A stretch of 64,000 bases of DNA, from assembly GCA_018715125.1 (NCBI GenBank), contig DVMF01000011.1, positions 1-64,000 of the forward strand, in the 5' to 3' direction. Position 1 is the stretch's first letter. The number at the start of each line of letters is the position of its first letter. Under the pieces are notes generated by a model. The model searched no databases. It was not told the DNA's origin and worked only from the letters and a program-made list of their open reading frames with translations. This DNA comes from Candidatus Coprousia avicola (GTDB lineage Bacteria; Actinomycetota; Coriobacteriia; Coriobacteriales; Coriobacteriaceae). The position numbers and the translations under genes were made by a program. Of the stretch, positions 27,295 to 35,076 are shown piece by piece.

Positions 27295-27347
27295 GCATTG
27301 CCGCCCGCGTTTCCCCGGCAATGCCGACGGATACGCGGGCGGTTTTC
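27295..27347 (+). terminator. terminator with a competing upstream hairpin (attenuator-like)
   Basis: Terminator stem 27301-27310 with 27333-27342, followed by TTTTC. A second 9-bp stem, 27295-27303 with 27316-27324, uses three bases of the same left arm and part of the loop, so both cannot form fully. The structure lies between the PTS IIC and glycosylasparaginase genes and could set relative expression of the two halves of the cluster. Confidence 0.6.
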
Positions 27348-27407
27348 GATGCGGGCCGTATCGGCCTGCATCAGCAAGCGCAACCCCTACAGAGGCAAGG
27401 AGTAGTC

Positions 27408-28460
27408 ATGTGGGGCATCATCGCAACCTGGAGGATGGCACGCGAGGGCGTTGAGAAGGCCGCGGCATCGCTCGCCGCGGGCGGCAACGCCGCCGACGCC
27501 ATCGAGATGGCCGTACGCGAGGTCGAGGACTTCCCGTACTACAAGTCGGTGGGCTTTGGCGGCCTTCCCAACGAGGACATGCAGGTCGAGCTCGACGCTT
27601 CGTTCATGAACGGCGACACGCTCGAGTTCGGCGCCGTGGGCGCGGCGAAAAACATCGCCAACCCCGTGAGCGTCGCCCGCGCGCTCGCCCACGGCGACGC
27701 CAACAACCTGCTTGTGGGTGCCGGTGCCGAGAAGTTCGCCGACGAGATGGGCTTCGAGCGCAAGAACATGCTCACCGACCGCGCCAAGATCCATTACGCC
27801 CGCCGCGTCGCCGAGGAGGGCGGTCGCCTTCCCAACGCCGCACGCGTGCTGGGCGAACCCGAGGCCGAGCAGGAGACCGCCCGCGGCGCCATGCCCGAGA
27901 AGGAAACGCGGCCGGGCATCGACCAGGAGGGCACTGATCCCTGCGGCCACGACACCGTGGGCATGGTGTGCCTCGACGCGACGGGCACCATCACGGCGGC
28001 CACGTCCACCAGCGGCCTGTTCATGAAGCACGCCGGCCGCGTGGGCGACTCCTCCATCCCCGGCGCCGGCTTCTACGCCGACTCCGACGCGGGCGGATCT
28101 GCCTCCACGGGCCTGGGCGAGGACGTCATGAAGGGCTGCGTGGGCTACGAGATCGTCCGCCTCATGAGCGAGGGCATGCATCCGCAGCAGGCCTGCGAGA
28201 AGGCGATCGCCGCCTTCACCGCGACGCTCGTACGCAAGCGCGGACATGCAGGTGACATCAGCTTCGTGGCGATGGATGGCCAGGGCCGCTGGGGCGCGGC
28301 GAGCAACATCGAGGGCTTCTCGTTCGTCGTTGAGACCGAAACCGAGCCCGCCTGCGTGTACCTGGCGCACCCGCAGCCCGACGGGACCTGCGCGCACGAG
28401 GTCGCGAGCCAGGAGTGGCAAGACGAGTACATGCGTTCCCGCATGGCGCCTTTGACCTAG
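27408..28460 (+). CDS. N4-(beta-N-acetylglucosaminyl)-L-asparaginase / isoaspartyl peptidase family enzyme
   Basis: 350 residues, Ntn-hydrolase asparaginase-2 family. Autocleavage and catalysis are expected at Thr183 in CGHDTVGMV; GGSASTGLGE and the SGLFMKHAGRVGDS segment belong to the beta-subunit. Residues 1-182 would be the alpha chain, with a charged insertion (about 140-175) before the cleavage site. There is no signal peptide, so it acts in the cytoplasm, unlike the periplasmic or lysosomal relatives. The reaction would be release of GlcNAc or ammonia plus aspartate from GlcNAc-Asn. The neighbourhood (PTS, MupG, dipeptidase) favours glycosylasparaginase over plain isoaspartyl peptidase. 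ATG 27408 has AAGGAG. Confidence 0.87.
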   Translation: MWGIIATWRMAREGVEKAAASLAAGGNAADAIEMAVREVEDFPYYKSVGFGGLPNEDMQVELDASFMNGDTLEFGAVGAAKNIANPVSVARALAHGDANNLLVGAGAEKFADEMGFERKNMLTDRAKIHYARRVAEEGGRLPNAARVLGEPEAEQETARGAMPEKETRPGIDQEGTDPCGHDTVGMVCLDATGTITAATSTSGLFMKHAGRVGDSSIPGAGFYADSDAGGSASTGLGEDVMKGCVGYEIVRLMSEGMHPQQACEKAIAAFTATLVRKRGHAGDISFVAMDGQGRWGAASNIEGFSFVVETETEPACVYLAHPQPDGTCAHEVASQEWQDEYMRSRMAPLT

Positions 28461-28502
28461 CACCTCCGCCGCCATATCGTTTCCATCCGTAAAGGAGTTG
28501 TC

Positions 28503-29717
28503 ATGAGCAGCACCGACTGCCTTGAGAACGAGGAACATATCGCTATCGACGCCGCACTCGAAGAGCGCATTCTCGCTGAGGTCGACGCCATCTCGGACGA
28601 GATGATCGACGCCATCCGCGCCATCGTGCGCCAGAAGAGCGTCCAGGGGGATGCCGCCGAAGGCGCACCCTTCGGCACCGACGTTCGCGCCGCCCTCGAC
28701 CAGACGCTCGCGCTCTGCCGCAAGCTCGGCTTCGAGACCTGCGACGTCGACGGATACATGGGCTACGCCACCTGGAAGGCCGAGCCCGGCTCGAACGGCG
28801 AGCCGGTCCTTTCCGGATACGTGTGCGCCCTCGGCCACCTCGATGTCGTGCCCGAGGGCACGACCGGCTGGAAGGTCCCGCCCTACAGCGCGCATCTGGA
28901 GGACGGCCGCATCACGAGCCGCGGCGTCCTCGACAACAAGGGTCCCATCTATGCGTGCCTCTACGCGCTGTGGGCCCTGAAGCGCCTCGGCCTCACCCCG
29001 CGCCGCGACGTCCGCATCATCTTCGGCTGCAACGAGGAGACCGGCTTCGGGGACCTGCGCTACTATCTTGAGCACGAGCCCGCACCGGTCATGGGCTTCA
29101 CACCCGACTGCAAGTACCCCGTCGTGTACGCCGAGCGCGGTCGCATGGGGGTCCGCATGACCGCCCGACCCGATGAGAGCGAGGATCGCGAGGCCCTGCT
29201 CGCGCGCTTCTTCGCGTTCATGAACGAGTACGTGCTGAACGCCAAGCCGAACGGCGAGCGCTTCGGCGTGGACTGCACCGATCCCGAGTTCGGCATCACC
29301 GAGGTGCGCAACTACAAGCTCGTCATGCACGAGGGCGCGCCCGCCGTCGAGTTCGCCATCAGCTACCCGGCGGCCATGACCGCCCAGGAGCTGGAGGAGC
29401 GCCTCACCAAGGTCGCCGACAAGCAGAAGCTCTCCTTCGAGGTCACCGGCAACTTCAACCCGGTGCGCTTCGAGAAGGACTGCCGCCTCGTGCGCACGCT
29501 CGTCTACACCTACGAGCACGCCACCGGCGCCGACGGCTCGCCCGTCACCACCACCGGGGGCACCTATGCCAAGCTCATGCCCAACATCGTCCCCTTCGGC
29601 CCCTCCTTCCCCGGCCAGAAGGGCATCGGGCATCAGCCCAACGAATGGATGGACGTAGCTGATATCATCACCAATGCCAAGATCTACGCGCTGAGTCTCT
29701 ATCTGCTCTCGCGGTAA
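28503..29717 (+). CDS. M20 family dipeptidase (Sapep/PepV-like)
   Basis: 404 residues. Metal-site motifs: GHLDVVPEG with His112 and Asp114, and NEETGFGD with Glu178 (general base) and Glu179. The lid domain is present between. Sapep/PepV enzymes hydrolyse dipeptides in the cytoplasm with two Zn or Mn ions. It lies 42 bp after the asparaginase gene with its own AAAGGAG, so it probably finishes degradation of imported short peptides or glycopeptides. Confidence 0.9.
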   Translation: MSSTDCLENEEHIAIDAALEERILAEVDAISDEMIDAIRAIVRQKSVQGDAAEGAPFGTDVRAALDQTLALCRKLGFETCDVDGYMGYATWKAEPGSNGEPVLSGYVCALGHLDVVPEGTTGWKVPPYSAHLEDGRITSRGVLDNKGPIYACLYALWALKRLGLTPRRDVRIIFGCNEETGFGDLRYYLEHEPAPVMGFTPDCKYPVVYAERGRMGVRMTARPDESEDREALLARFFAFMNEYVLNAKPNGERFGVDCTDPEFGITEVRNYKLVMHEGAPAVEFAISYPAAMTAQELEERLTKVADKQKLSFEVTGNFNPVRFEKDCRLVRTLVYTYEHATGADGSPVTTTGGTYAKLMPNIVPFGPSFPGQKGIGHQPNEWMDVADIITNAKIYALSLYLLSR

Positions 29718-29723
29718 GAGCAC

Positions 29724-29757
29724 GACGTCTGGCGGGAGCGTTCCCGCCAGACGTCGG
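29724..29757 (+). terminator. strong hairpin between dipeptidase and RDD genes
   Basis: A perfect 15-bp stem (29724-29738 with 29743-29757) around a GCGT tetraloop, 7 bp after the dipeptidase stop. No U-run follows; it may act as a processing or factor-dependent site. Confidence 0.55.
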
Positions 29758-29791
29758 CGCGACCGCATGACCCGATCCGAACGGACGTGAT

Positions 29792-30448
29792 ATGAGTTCC
29801 AAGAAGAACAAGAAGAAGCGCCATCACCCTAACGCGCAAGCGGCTGACGCACCCGAGGCGCAGGCCTCCCGTGCGACCAAGACGGTCACGAAGTTCACGG
29901 ACCGCGCAGGAGCCCCCGCCCCGGTGACCCGCCGCTTCTTCGCCTATCTCATCGATTGGTACGTCGGCGCCCTGTGCACGGCCATCCCCATCTCCATCAT
30001 CGCCTACCAGACGACCGGAGATATGGCCAACCAGTACCTCACCGACTTCCCCTCCCCGTTCGGTATCGTCGCCGGCGTGCTCGCGCTGCTGTTCGCCTTC
30101 GCGTACTACATCGGGATCCCGCTGTTCGTCTGGCGCGGCCAGACGCCCGGCAAACGCCTGTGCGGCATTAAGATCGTGCGCTTCGACGGTGCCCCCGTCG
30201 ACTTCGGCCATCTGGCGCTCCGCCAGATCGTGGGCGTGACGATCATCGAGGGTATCATCGCCAACGCGAGCGCCATCTGGCATCAGATGCTCACCATCGC
30301 CACCGGCATCAACTTCGTCCACCCGCTCATGTACGTGGGCTTCGCCGTCACGCTCGTGAGCTGCATCATGATCCTCGTGCGCAAGGACCATCGCTGCCTG
30401 CACGACTTCATCGGGGATACCAAGGTGGCCCTAGTCGAGAAGGCTTAG
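29792..30448 (+). CDS. RDD family membrane protein
   Basis: 218 residues. A Lys-rich N-terminus (about 1-45) is followed by RRFFAYLIDWYVGAL with the family Arg/Asp/Asp pattern, three or four hydrophobic helices, and WRGQTPGKRLCGIKIV (about 120-135). RDD proteins are small integral membrane proteins, some with ion-antiport activity. The substrate is unknown here. The ribosome site before ATG 29792 is weak. Confidence 0.85.
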   Translation: MSSKKNKKKRHHPNAQAADAPEAQASRATKTVTKFTDRAGAPAPVTRRFFAYLIDWYVGALCTAIPISIIAYQTTGDMANQYLTDFPSPFGIVAGVLALLFAFAYYIGIPLFVWRGQTPGKRLCGIKIVRFDGAPVDFGHLALRQIVGVTIIEGIIANASAIWHQMLTIATGINFVHPLMYVGFAVTLVSCIMILVRKDHRCLHDFIGDTKVALVEKA

Positions 30449-30554
30449 GGCGGCCGCGCGCTGAGCCGGACGGCATGAGGGAGCACCCATGTCGTATGCC
30501 ATCGCGCATCCGGAGTTGTTAGTCGCAACCACTGCGTCAAGAAAGGAAACCACT

Positions 30555-31076
30555 ATGAAAATCGTCATGATCTACGACCAGATCCAGTCCGGCCTCGGCG
30601 CCAAGGACGACCGCAACCTGCCGCTCGGCATCCTGAAGGAGCCGGTCGGCCCCGCGGTCATGATGGAGAACCTGCTCAAGCAGGTAGGCGGCAAGGTCGT
30701 CGCCACGCTCTACTGCGGCTGGGGCACCTATGCCGACAACCCCGACGAGGTCGCCCGCAAGCTCGAGGCCATGTGCGTGAAGATCAACCCCGATGTCGTC
30801 ATGTGCGGTCCCACCTTCAATTACGCCGAGTACGCCGAGATGGCATGCCGCATCGCCTCAGACCTCGAGGCGGGCGGCAAGGTTCACGCGATCGCCGCGG
30901 TGAGCCAGGAGAACACCGACGCCATCGCCAAGTACAAGGACAAGGTCCTCATCGTCAAGACCCCCAAGAAGGGCGGCACCGGCCTGAACGAGTCCCTGAA
31001 GAACATGTGCCTCGTCGCCAAGGCCCTTGTCGACGGCACCGACACCACCGAGCTCAAGCAGAAGGCATGCTTCTAA
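30555..31076 (+). CDS. GrdB-like protein (glycine/betaine/D-proline reductase component B N-terminal domain)
   Basis: 173 residues. The sequence resembles the N-terminal portion of GrdB: IVMIYDQIQSGLG near the start, GPAVMMENLL, the CGWGTY and VVMCGPTFNYAEYAEMAC stretches and the C-terminal IVKTPKKGGTGLNESL. Full GrdB is about 430 residues and contains selenocysteine; this protein stops early and has no in-frame TGA. Five Cys residues remain. Stand-alone versions are known in gut anaerobes without a settled role. ATG 30555 has GAAAGGA. The next gene starts 1 bp after its stop. Confidence 0.78.
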   Translation: MKIVMIYDQIQSGLGAKDDRNLPLGILKEPVGPAVMMENLLKQVGGKVVATLYCGWGTYADNPDEVARKLEAMCVKINPDVVMCGPTFNYAEYAEMACRIASDLEAGGKVHAIAAVSQENTDAIAKYKDKVLIVKTPKKGGTGLNESLKNMCLVAKALVDGTDTTELKQKACF

Positions 31077-31077
31077 G

Positions 31078-32169
31078 ATGACTGATCCCAAGACCTCTTC
31101 TTCCAAGAACAGGCGCCGCCGCGCCCACGAGGTCTCGAGCGAGCGGCGGCGCGCCCGTCGTCAACGTGCCGTCGAGCACCTGCACGAGGAGCGCGCCGCC
31201 AAGCAGGCGGCCGTCATGGAGCAGCTCGAGGAGGTTCCCGAGGAGCCCCTCTTCACCTTCCCCGAGGTCAAGGTCGACCTCAAGGCGGAGATGGAGCGAC
31301 TGAAGAACTTGCGCCGCTTCGTGTTCATCCGGCGCTGCATGACGCTCGCCTCGGTGGTGCTCTCCGCCCTCATCCAGGCCTACACCATCCAGGCGTTCGT
31401 CAATCCGGCGAACCTGCTCTCGAGCGGCTTCACGGGCCTCGCCATCCTCATCGACCGCATCACGTCGCTGTTCGGCTTCTCCTTCCCCACCTTCGTGGGC
31501 ATGGTGGCGCTGAACATCCCCGTGGCGCTCATCTGCTGGAAGTCCATCAGCCGCCGCTTCGTGGTCTTCTCGATGATCCAAGTGTTTCTCGCCTCGTTCT
31601 TCCTGCGCGTGTTCACCTTCCAGCCGATTGTCGACAACCTCATGCTGCAGGTGATCTTCGGCGGCTTCCTATACGGTTTCGCCATCGCGGTGGCGCTGCG
31701 CGGCGGCGCGAGCACCGCTGGCACGGACTTCATCTCGCTCATGGTGTCCAACAAGACCGGTCAGTCCATCTGGGGCCTGATTTTCGCGGGCAACTGCGCG
31801 GTGCTCCTCATCTTCGGCGCCCTGTTCGGCTGGGAGGCGGCAGCCTACTCCATCATCTTCCAGTTCATCTCCACCAAGGCAATCGAGATGTTCTACACCC
31901 GCTACGACCGCGTGACGCTGCAGATCACCACGACGCGCCCCCAACAGATTCTTGCGGACTACAACGAGATCCACAAGCACGGGTCCTCTGTCGTGGAGGT
32001 CATGGGCGGCCGCAGCCGCAAGCGCTACTGGCTGATCACCACCGTCGTATCCTCGTACGAGATCGACGACATCATGCACCTCATCCGCGTGCACGATGGC
32101 AGCGCGGTGGTGAACGTCTTCCGCACGGAGAATTTCTTCGGCAACTTCTACCGCGCCCCCATCGACTGA
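31078..32169 (+). CDS. YitT family (DUF161/DUF2179) membrane protein
   Basis: 363 residues. An Arg/Glu-rich cytoplasmic N-terminus (about 1-80) precedes five or six transmembrane segments with the FVNPANLLSSGFTGLAILI and RGGASTAGTDFIS motifs, then a soluble DUF2179 domain (about 275-355) ending EIDDIMHLIRVHDGSAVVNV. The transported molecule is unknown. Start ATG 31078 follows the GrdB-like stop by one base; AGAAGG lies 11 nt upstream, so translation is probably coupled. Confidence 0.9.
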   Translation: MTDPKTSSSKNRRRRAHEVSSERRRARRQRAVEHLHEERAAKQAAVMEQLEEVPEEPLFTFPEVKVDLKAEMERLKNLRRFVFIRRCMTLASVVLSALIQAYTIQAFVNPANLLSSGFTGLAILIDRITSLFGFSFPTFVGMVALNIPVALICWKSISRRFVVFSMIQVFLASFFLRVFTFQPIVDNLMLQVIFGGFLYGFAIAVALRGGASTAGTDFISLMVSNKTGQSIWGLIFAGNCAVLLIFGALFGWEAAAYSIIFQFISTKAIEMFYTRYDRVTLQITTTRPQQILADYNEIHKHGSSVVEVMGGRSRKRYWLITTVVSSYEIDDIMHLIRVHDGSAVVNVFRTENFFGNFYRAPID

Positions 32170-32223
32170 GGCGGGTCGGACCGACCCCGGCCCCTCGCGC
32201 GACGGCACACCGACCGCACGGCA

Positions 32224-32272
32224 GCCTCCCATCGCCCGGACTCGACGCGTCCGGGCGATGGGAGGCTTTTTT
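32224..32272 (+). terminator. intrinsic terminator after the YitT gene
   Basis: A perfect 17-bp GC-rich stem (32224-32240 with 32250-32266) followed by TTTTTT. It marks the end of the PTS/glycopeptide gene block. Confidence 0.95.
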
Positions 32273-32342
32273 CATTCCGTAACCGGTCCCGTCGCGCCGA
32301 GCGGACAGGGATACAGTTGAGGGTTAACACCGCCTTGATAGC

Positions 32343-32375
32343 AAAACAGGCCAGAGGAAATATCCCTCTGGCCTG
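32343..32375 (-). terminator. terminator of the tRNA-Pro gene
   Basis: A perfect 11-bp stem (32347-32357 with 32365-32375), 7-nt loop, followed on the minus strand by TTTT. A related hairpin follows the tRNA remnant at 19520-19549. Confidence 0.85.
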
Positions 32376-32386
32376 CAACATTGCGA

Positions 32387-32463
32387 TGGTCGGGTTGACT
32401 GGATTTGAACCAGCGACCCCCGCGTCCCGAACGCGGTGCTCTACCAAACTGAGCCACAACCCG
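32387..32463 (-). tRNA. tRNA-Pro (anticodon CGG), CCA encoded
   Basis: 77 nt including CCA. The 7-bp acceptor stem pairs 32457-32463 with 32391-32397; discriminator A. D-arm GCTC/GAGC; anticodon stem CCGCG/CGCGG with loop TTCGGGA, giving CGG; T-arm with TTCAAAT loop. It is the right boundary of the putative island, which lies at its 3' side. Confidence 0.95.
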
Positions 32464-32510
32464 AAGCGGAGGACATGATAGCACAAAGCCACCGCGCGTG
32501 GCTAGAGTTT

Positions 32511-33410
32511 TTAGCCGACCGAGATGTAGGGACCCGACTTCTCCATTTGGGCGACCTCGCCCCACCAGCCGCGTGCGCGAGCGGCGAGCACGATGGCCTC
32601 GGCCGCCATCTGCGTGTTGCAGATGGCGAAGACGGTCGAGCCGGAGCCCGCGACCGCAGAAGCGCGCACATCGCGCTGATCGCCGATCCAGGCAAGCGCC
32701 TCCGCCATAGCGGGATGCAGCTCGCAGCTCGCCGGCGCGAGATTGTTGGCGACGTGGGAGAAGATCTCGGTCTCGTCGTGCTTGCGGAGAGCCTCGAGCA
32801 GGGGCTCGAGCGGCGGCAGGGCGACGGGGCTCTCATCAAAGCGACGGTACGCCGCAGCCGTGGAGACCCCGGGGCCCTGGGGACGCACGAGCGCGACCGG
32901 CGTGCCCGTGAGCGGGCGGAACATCTCGCGCACGGTATCGCCCGCGCCGTCGCAGTACGCGGGCGGGCCGTACAGGAAAAACGGCACGTCGGCACCTATG
33001 CGGCGCGCAACCGCATCGATGCGCGGGTCGCGGGCATCCAGCCCCCAGTACGTCACCATGCCCAGGATGGTCGCAGCCGCGTCGGTCGAGGGGCCTCCCA
33101 GCCCCGCCTGCTGCGGGATGTGCTTATCGATAAGAATCGCGAAGTTGGGCTCGCGCCCAAACGCCTCGCCCATCGCGCGCGCCGCCCGATAGGCGGAGTT
33201 CTGCTCCATGGGGTAGTCGGCGGCGGGCACCGTGTGGACCGAGAGCTCCTCGGCGGGGGCAATCGCCACCACGTCGGACAGGCTGATGGTGGTCATAACC
33301 GAGTCGACGCGATGGTAGCCGCGGTCATCCGTCTCCGCGTGCACGCCCAGGTACAGGTTGATCTTAGCCGGAGCGGAGATGAGGATGAACTTACCCGGGG
33401 TCCGCGGCAT
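32511..33410 (-). CDS. ispE: 4-diphosphocytidyl-2-C-methyl-D-erythritol kinase
   Basis: 299-residue GHMP kinase of the MEP isoprenoid pathway. APAKINLYLGV (about 13-23) forms the substrate site. QAGLGGPSTDAAATI (about 105-119) is the ATP loop, and a C-terminal GSGSTVFA motif near 270 completes the fold. ATG 33410 lies 1 bp after the veg stop and has GAGGAG, so the two genes are co-transcribed. Two candidate upstream starts lack sites and would lie in veg. Confidence 0.94.
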   Translation of the reverse strand: MPRTPGKFILISAPAKINLYLGVHAETDDRGYHRVDSVMTTISLSDVVAIAPAEELSVHTVPAADYPMEQNSAYRAARAMGEAFGREPNFAILIDKHIPQQAGLGGPSTDAAATILGMVTYWGLDARDPRIDAVARRIGADVPFFLYGPPAYCDGAGDTVREMFRPLTGTPVALVRPQGPGVSTAAAYRRFDESPVALPPLEPLLEALRKHDETEIFSHVANNLAPASCELHPAMAEALAWIGDQRDVRASAVAGSGSTVFAICNTQMAAEAIVLAARARGWWGEVAQMEKSGPYISVG

Positions 33411-33411
33411 G

Positions 33412-33708
33412 CTAGTGCTCCTCAAGCTGGTTGCCGAGCGGCGTGAAGATGTGCTGGCCGCTCTCGATGTCGAACAGCTCAACCGTGCCGGTCAGCACGT
33501 CGACATACTGGTAGGACTGGCGCGAGGTGCGGCCACGGCGCTCCGTGGACTCCACCACGAACACCGACGGGTGCACGGTCTTGATCGTGCCCATGCGCTC
33601 GACGACGCGTGTGCGGCCCATATTGGCCTTGACACGCACCCGCTCGCCCACCATGCTGGCAAGCGTGTCCTTGATCTCGTCGACGTGATTGACCGGCATC
33701 TCTTCCAT
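33412..33708 (-). CDS. veg: Veg family protein (DUF1021)
   Basis: 98 residues, small beta-rich protein with the family core IKDTLASMVGERVRVKANMGR and the RTSRQSYQYVDVLTGTVEL segment. Veg of Bacillus influences biofilm formation and spore outgrowth; the veg-ispE pairing seen here is common in Gram-positives. ATG 33708 has GGGAGG at 7-nt spacing; the later ATG 33699 is less favourable. Confidence 0.92.
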   Translation of the reverse strand: MEEMPVNHVDEIKDTLASMVGERVRVKANMGRTRVVERMGTIKTVHPSVFVVESTERRGRTSRQSYQYVDVLTGTVELFDIESGQHIFTPLGNQLEEH

Positions 33709-33859
33709 TGACAAGCCTCCCGCGGCCAGAGGGCGCGCTGCAAAGGGGCAGCATACCCCCAACATAGACAAACGCGGGCATTATAGCAGGTTATCGCTGC
33801 ATTTGCACGCACGCGTCGGCCTATGGTGGGGATGCGGTGGAGAAACGGCATCCCCCGGC

Positions 33860-33917
33860 GAGTGGTTTTCTGCCATCCCAGACGGTTTTGGAGGCCCGGA
33901 ATGGCAGAAAACCACTC
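33860..33917. repeat. long dyad element, copy 1 of the GAGTGGTTTTC family
   Basis: Perfect 17-bp arms (33860-33876 with 33901-33917) around a 24-nt centre, placed between the dtd stop and veg. Related elements occur at 54836-54903 and, in part, at 43471-43529. No U-run follows, so this is a repeated extragenic palindrome and not a typical terminator. Confidence 0.8.
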
Positions 33918-33972
33918 CGTGGGCCCTAGCGCCACGCGCGGTACCGGCCGGCCGACGTAAAGAGGTGCCAAG

Positions 33973-34431
33973 CTAGGCGCGCGGCGCCAGCTCGTCGGTA
34001 TCGAGCACGATGGTGAAGGGCCCATCGTTCACCAGGCGCACCTGCATATGCGCGCCGAAGGACCCCGTTTGCACGTGTCCGAGGTCGCGGCGCGCGAGCT
34101 CGGCAACATACCGGTAGAGCTCCTCGGCATGCGCCGGGTCGCCCGCCGCGGTGAACGAGGGACGGCGCCCGCGGCGGCAGTCCGCATAGAGCGTGAACTG
34201 CGACACCACGAGCACCTCGCCCGCCGTCTGCGCGAGCGAGAGGTTGGTCTTGCCCTGCTCGTCCTCGCAGATGCGCAGGTCGCGAATCTTCGCCCACAGG
34301 CGGTCGGCATCGGCTGCCGTGTCTGCCGCGCCCACGCCCAACAGGATGAGATAGCCCCGCCCGATGGCGCCAACGGTCTCGCCGGTGACGGTGACCTCTG
34401 CCTCCGCCACGCGCTGGATGACGGCGCGCAC
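33973..34431 (-). CDS. dtd: D-aminoacyl-tRNA deacylase
   Basis: 152 residues. It hydrolyses D-aminoacyl-tRNAs (D-Tyr, D-Asp and also Gly-tRNA-Ala). The [23 protein letters not shown] core and the LVNDGPFTI cross-subunit Gly-Pro motif identify the family. The start is GTG 34431, one base after the rdgB stop, because the conserved RAVIQRV N-terminus begins there. Third gene of rph-rdgB-dtd. Confidence 0.93.
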   Translation of the reverse strand: MRAVIQRVAEAEVTVTGETVGAIGRGYLILLGVGAADTAADADRLWAKIRDLRICEDEQGKTNLSLAQTAGEVLVVSQFTLYADCRRGRRPSFTAAGDPAHAEELYRYVAELARRDLGHVQTGSFGAHMQVRLVNDGPFTIVLDTDELAPRA

Positions 34432-34432
34432 C

Positions 34433-35074
34433 CTAGGCCCCCGCCGCGAGCTTGCCGCAGAGGTCCTCGAGCGCGTGGAACCGGTGGCTGATGGCGTTCT
34501 TCTCCTCCGGCGTGAGCTCGGCCATGGTCTTGCCCGGGGTGTCCGCCGGCAAGAAGAGCGGGTCGTACCCAAAACCGTTGGTGCCGCGCCCGGCAAAGCC
34601 CACCGTGCCCTCGCAGGCGCCCGTGCCGGTGAGGACCCTCCCGTCCGCATAGACGAGCGCGACCACGCTCATGAAGCGCGCCGTCCGCTCAGCGGCGGGC
34701 ACCTCGCCAAGCTCCTCGAGCAGCTTGGCGTTGTTGGCGGCGTCGTCCCCATGGACGCCCGCGTAGCGCGCCGAGTACACGCCGGGCGCGCCGTCGAGAG
34801 CGTCGACCACGAGCCCCGAGTCGTCCGCCACGGCGGTAAAGCCCGTCTCGTCCACCGCCGCGCGGGCCTTTATGAGGGCGTTCTCGGCAAACGTGGTGCC
34901 CGTCTCCTCAGGGTCCGCAAAATCGCCGAGCTGCCCCACCGCGACAAAGCGCGTACCGGGCAGCGCCGCACCGAGGATGGCCTCGATCTCGGTGAGTTTG
35001 TGAGCGTTGCCCGTCGCGACCACGATGGTCTTCTGCGGATCGAGCTCAGCGGGATCGATGTGCTCCAGCGCCAT
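34433..35074 (-). CDS. rdgB: XTP/dITP diphosphatase (RdgB/HAM1 family)
   Basis: 213 residues. It removes non-canonical purine triphosphates (ITP, XTP). Motifs: [12 protein letters not shown] (about 19-30), [33 protein letters not shown] (in two parts, about 83-107), GFGYDPLF near 178. ATG 35074 is preceded by GAGGAG that overlaps the rph stop region. rph-rdgB adjacency is common in actinobacteria and Firmicutes. Confidence 0.95.
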   Translation of the reverse strand: MALEHIDPAELDPQKTIVVATGNAHKLTEIEAILGAALPGTRFVAVGQLGDFADPEETGTTFAENALIKARAAVDETGFTAVADDSGLVVDALDGAPGVYSARYAGVHGDDAANNAKLLEELGEVPAAERTARFMSVVALVYADGRVLTGTGACEGTVGFAGRGTNGFGYDPLFLPADTPGKTMAELTPEEKNAISHRFHALEDLCGKLAAGA

Positions 35075-35076
35075 GG

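Larger units (their letters stand above)
19515..32463. mobile_element. putative tRNA-Pro-bounded metabolic island
   Basis: A 12.9-kb block lies between a truncated tRNA-Pro 3' copy and the intact tRNA-Pro gene, in the geometry of tRNA-targeted integration: the block sits next to the 3' end of the intact gene and the truncated copy is at the far end. Contents are functionally coherent (MupG, PTS, glycosylasparaginase, dipeptidase, GrdB-like, YitT, RDD, CutC). No integrase, transposase or phage gene is present, so it would be immobile now. The two repeat copies have diverged, which argues for an old event or for an unrelated duplication. Confidence 0.45.

Noticed and set aside
19515-32463. Phage or ICE integrase inside the tRNA-bounded block
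   Set aside because: Every gene in the block was read; none is a recombinase, relaxase, portal or other mobility gene.
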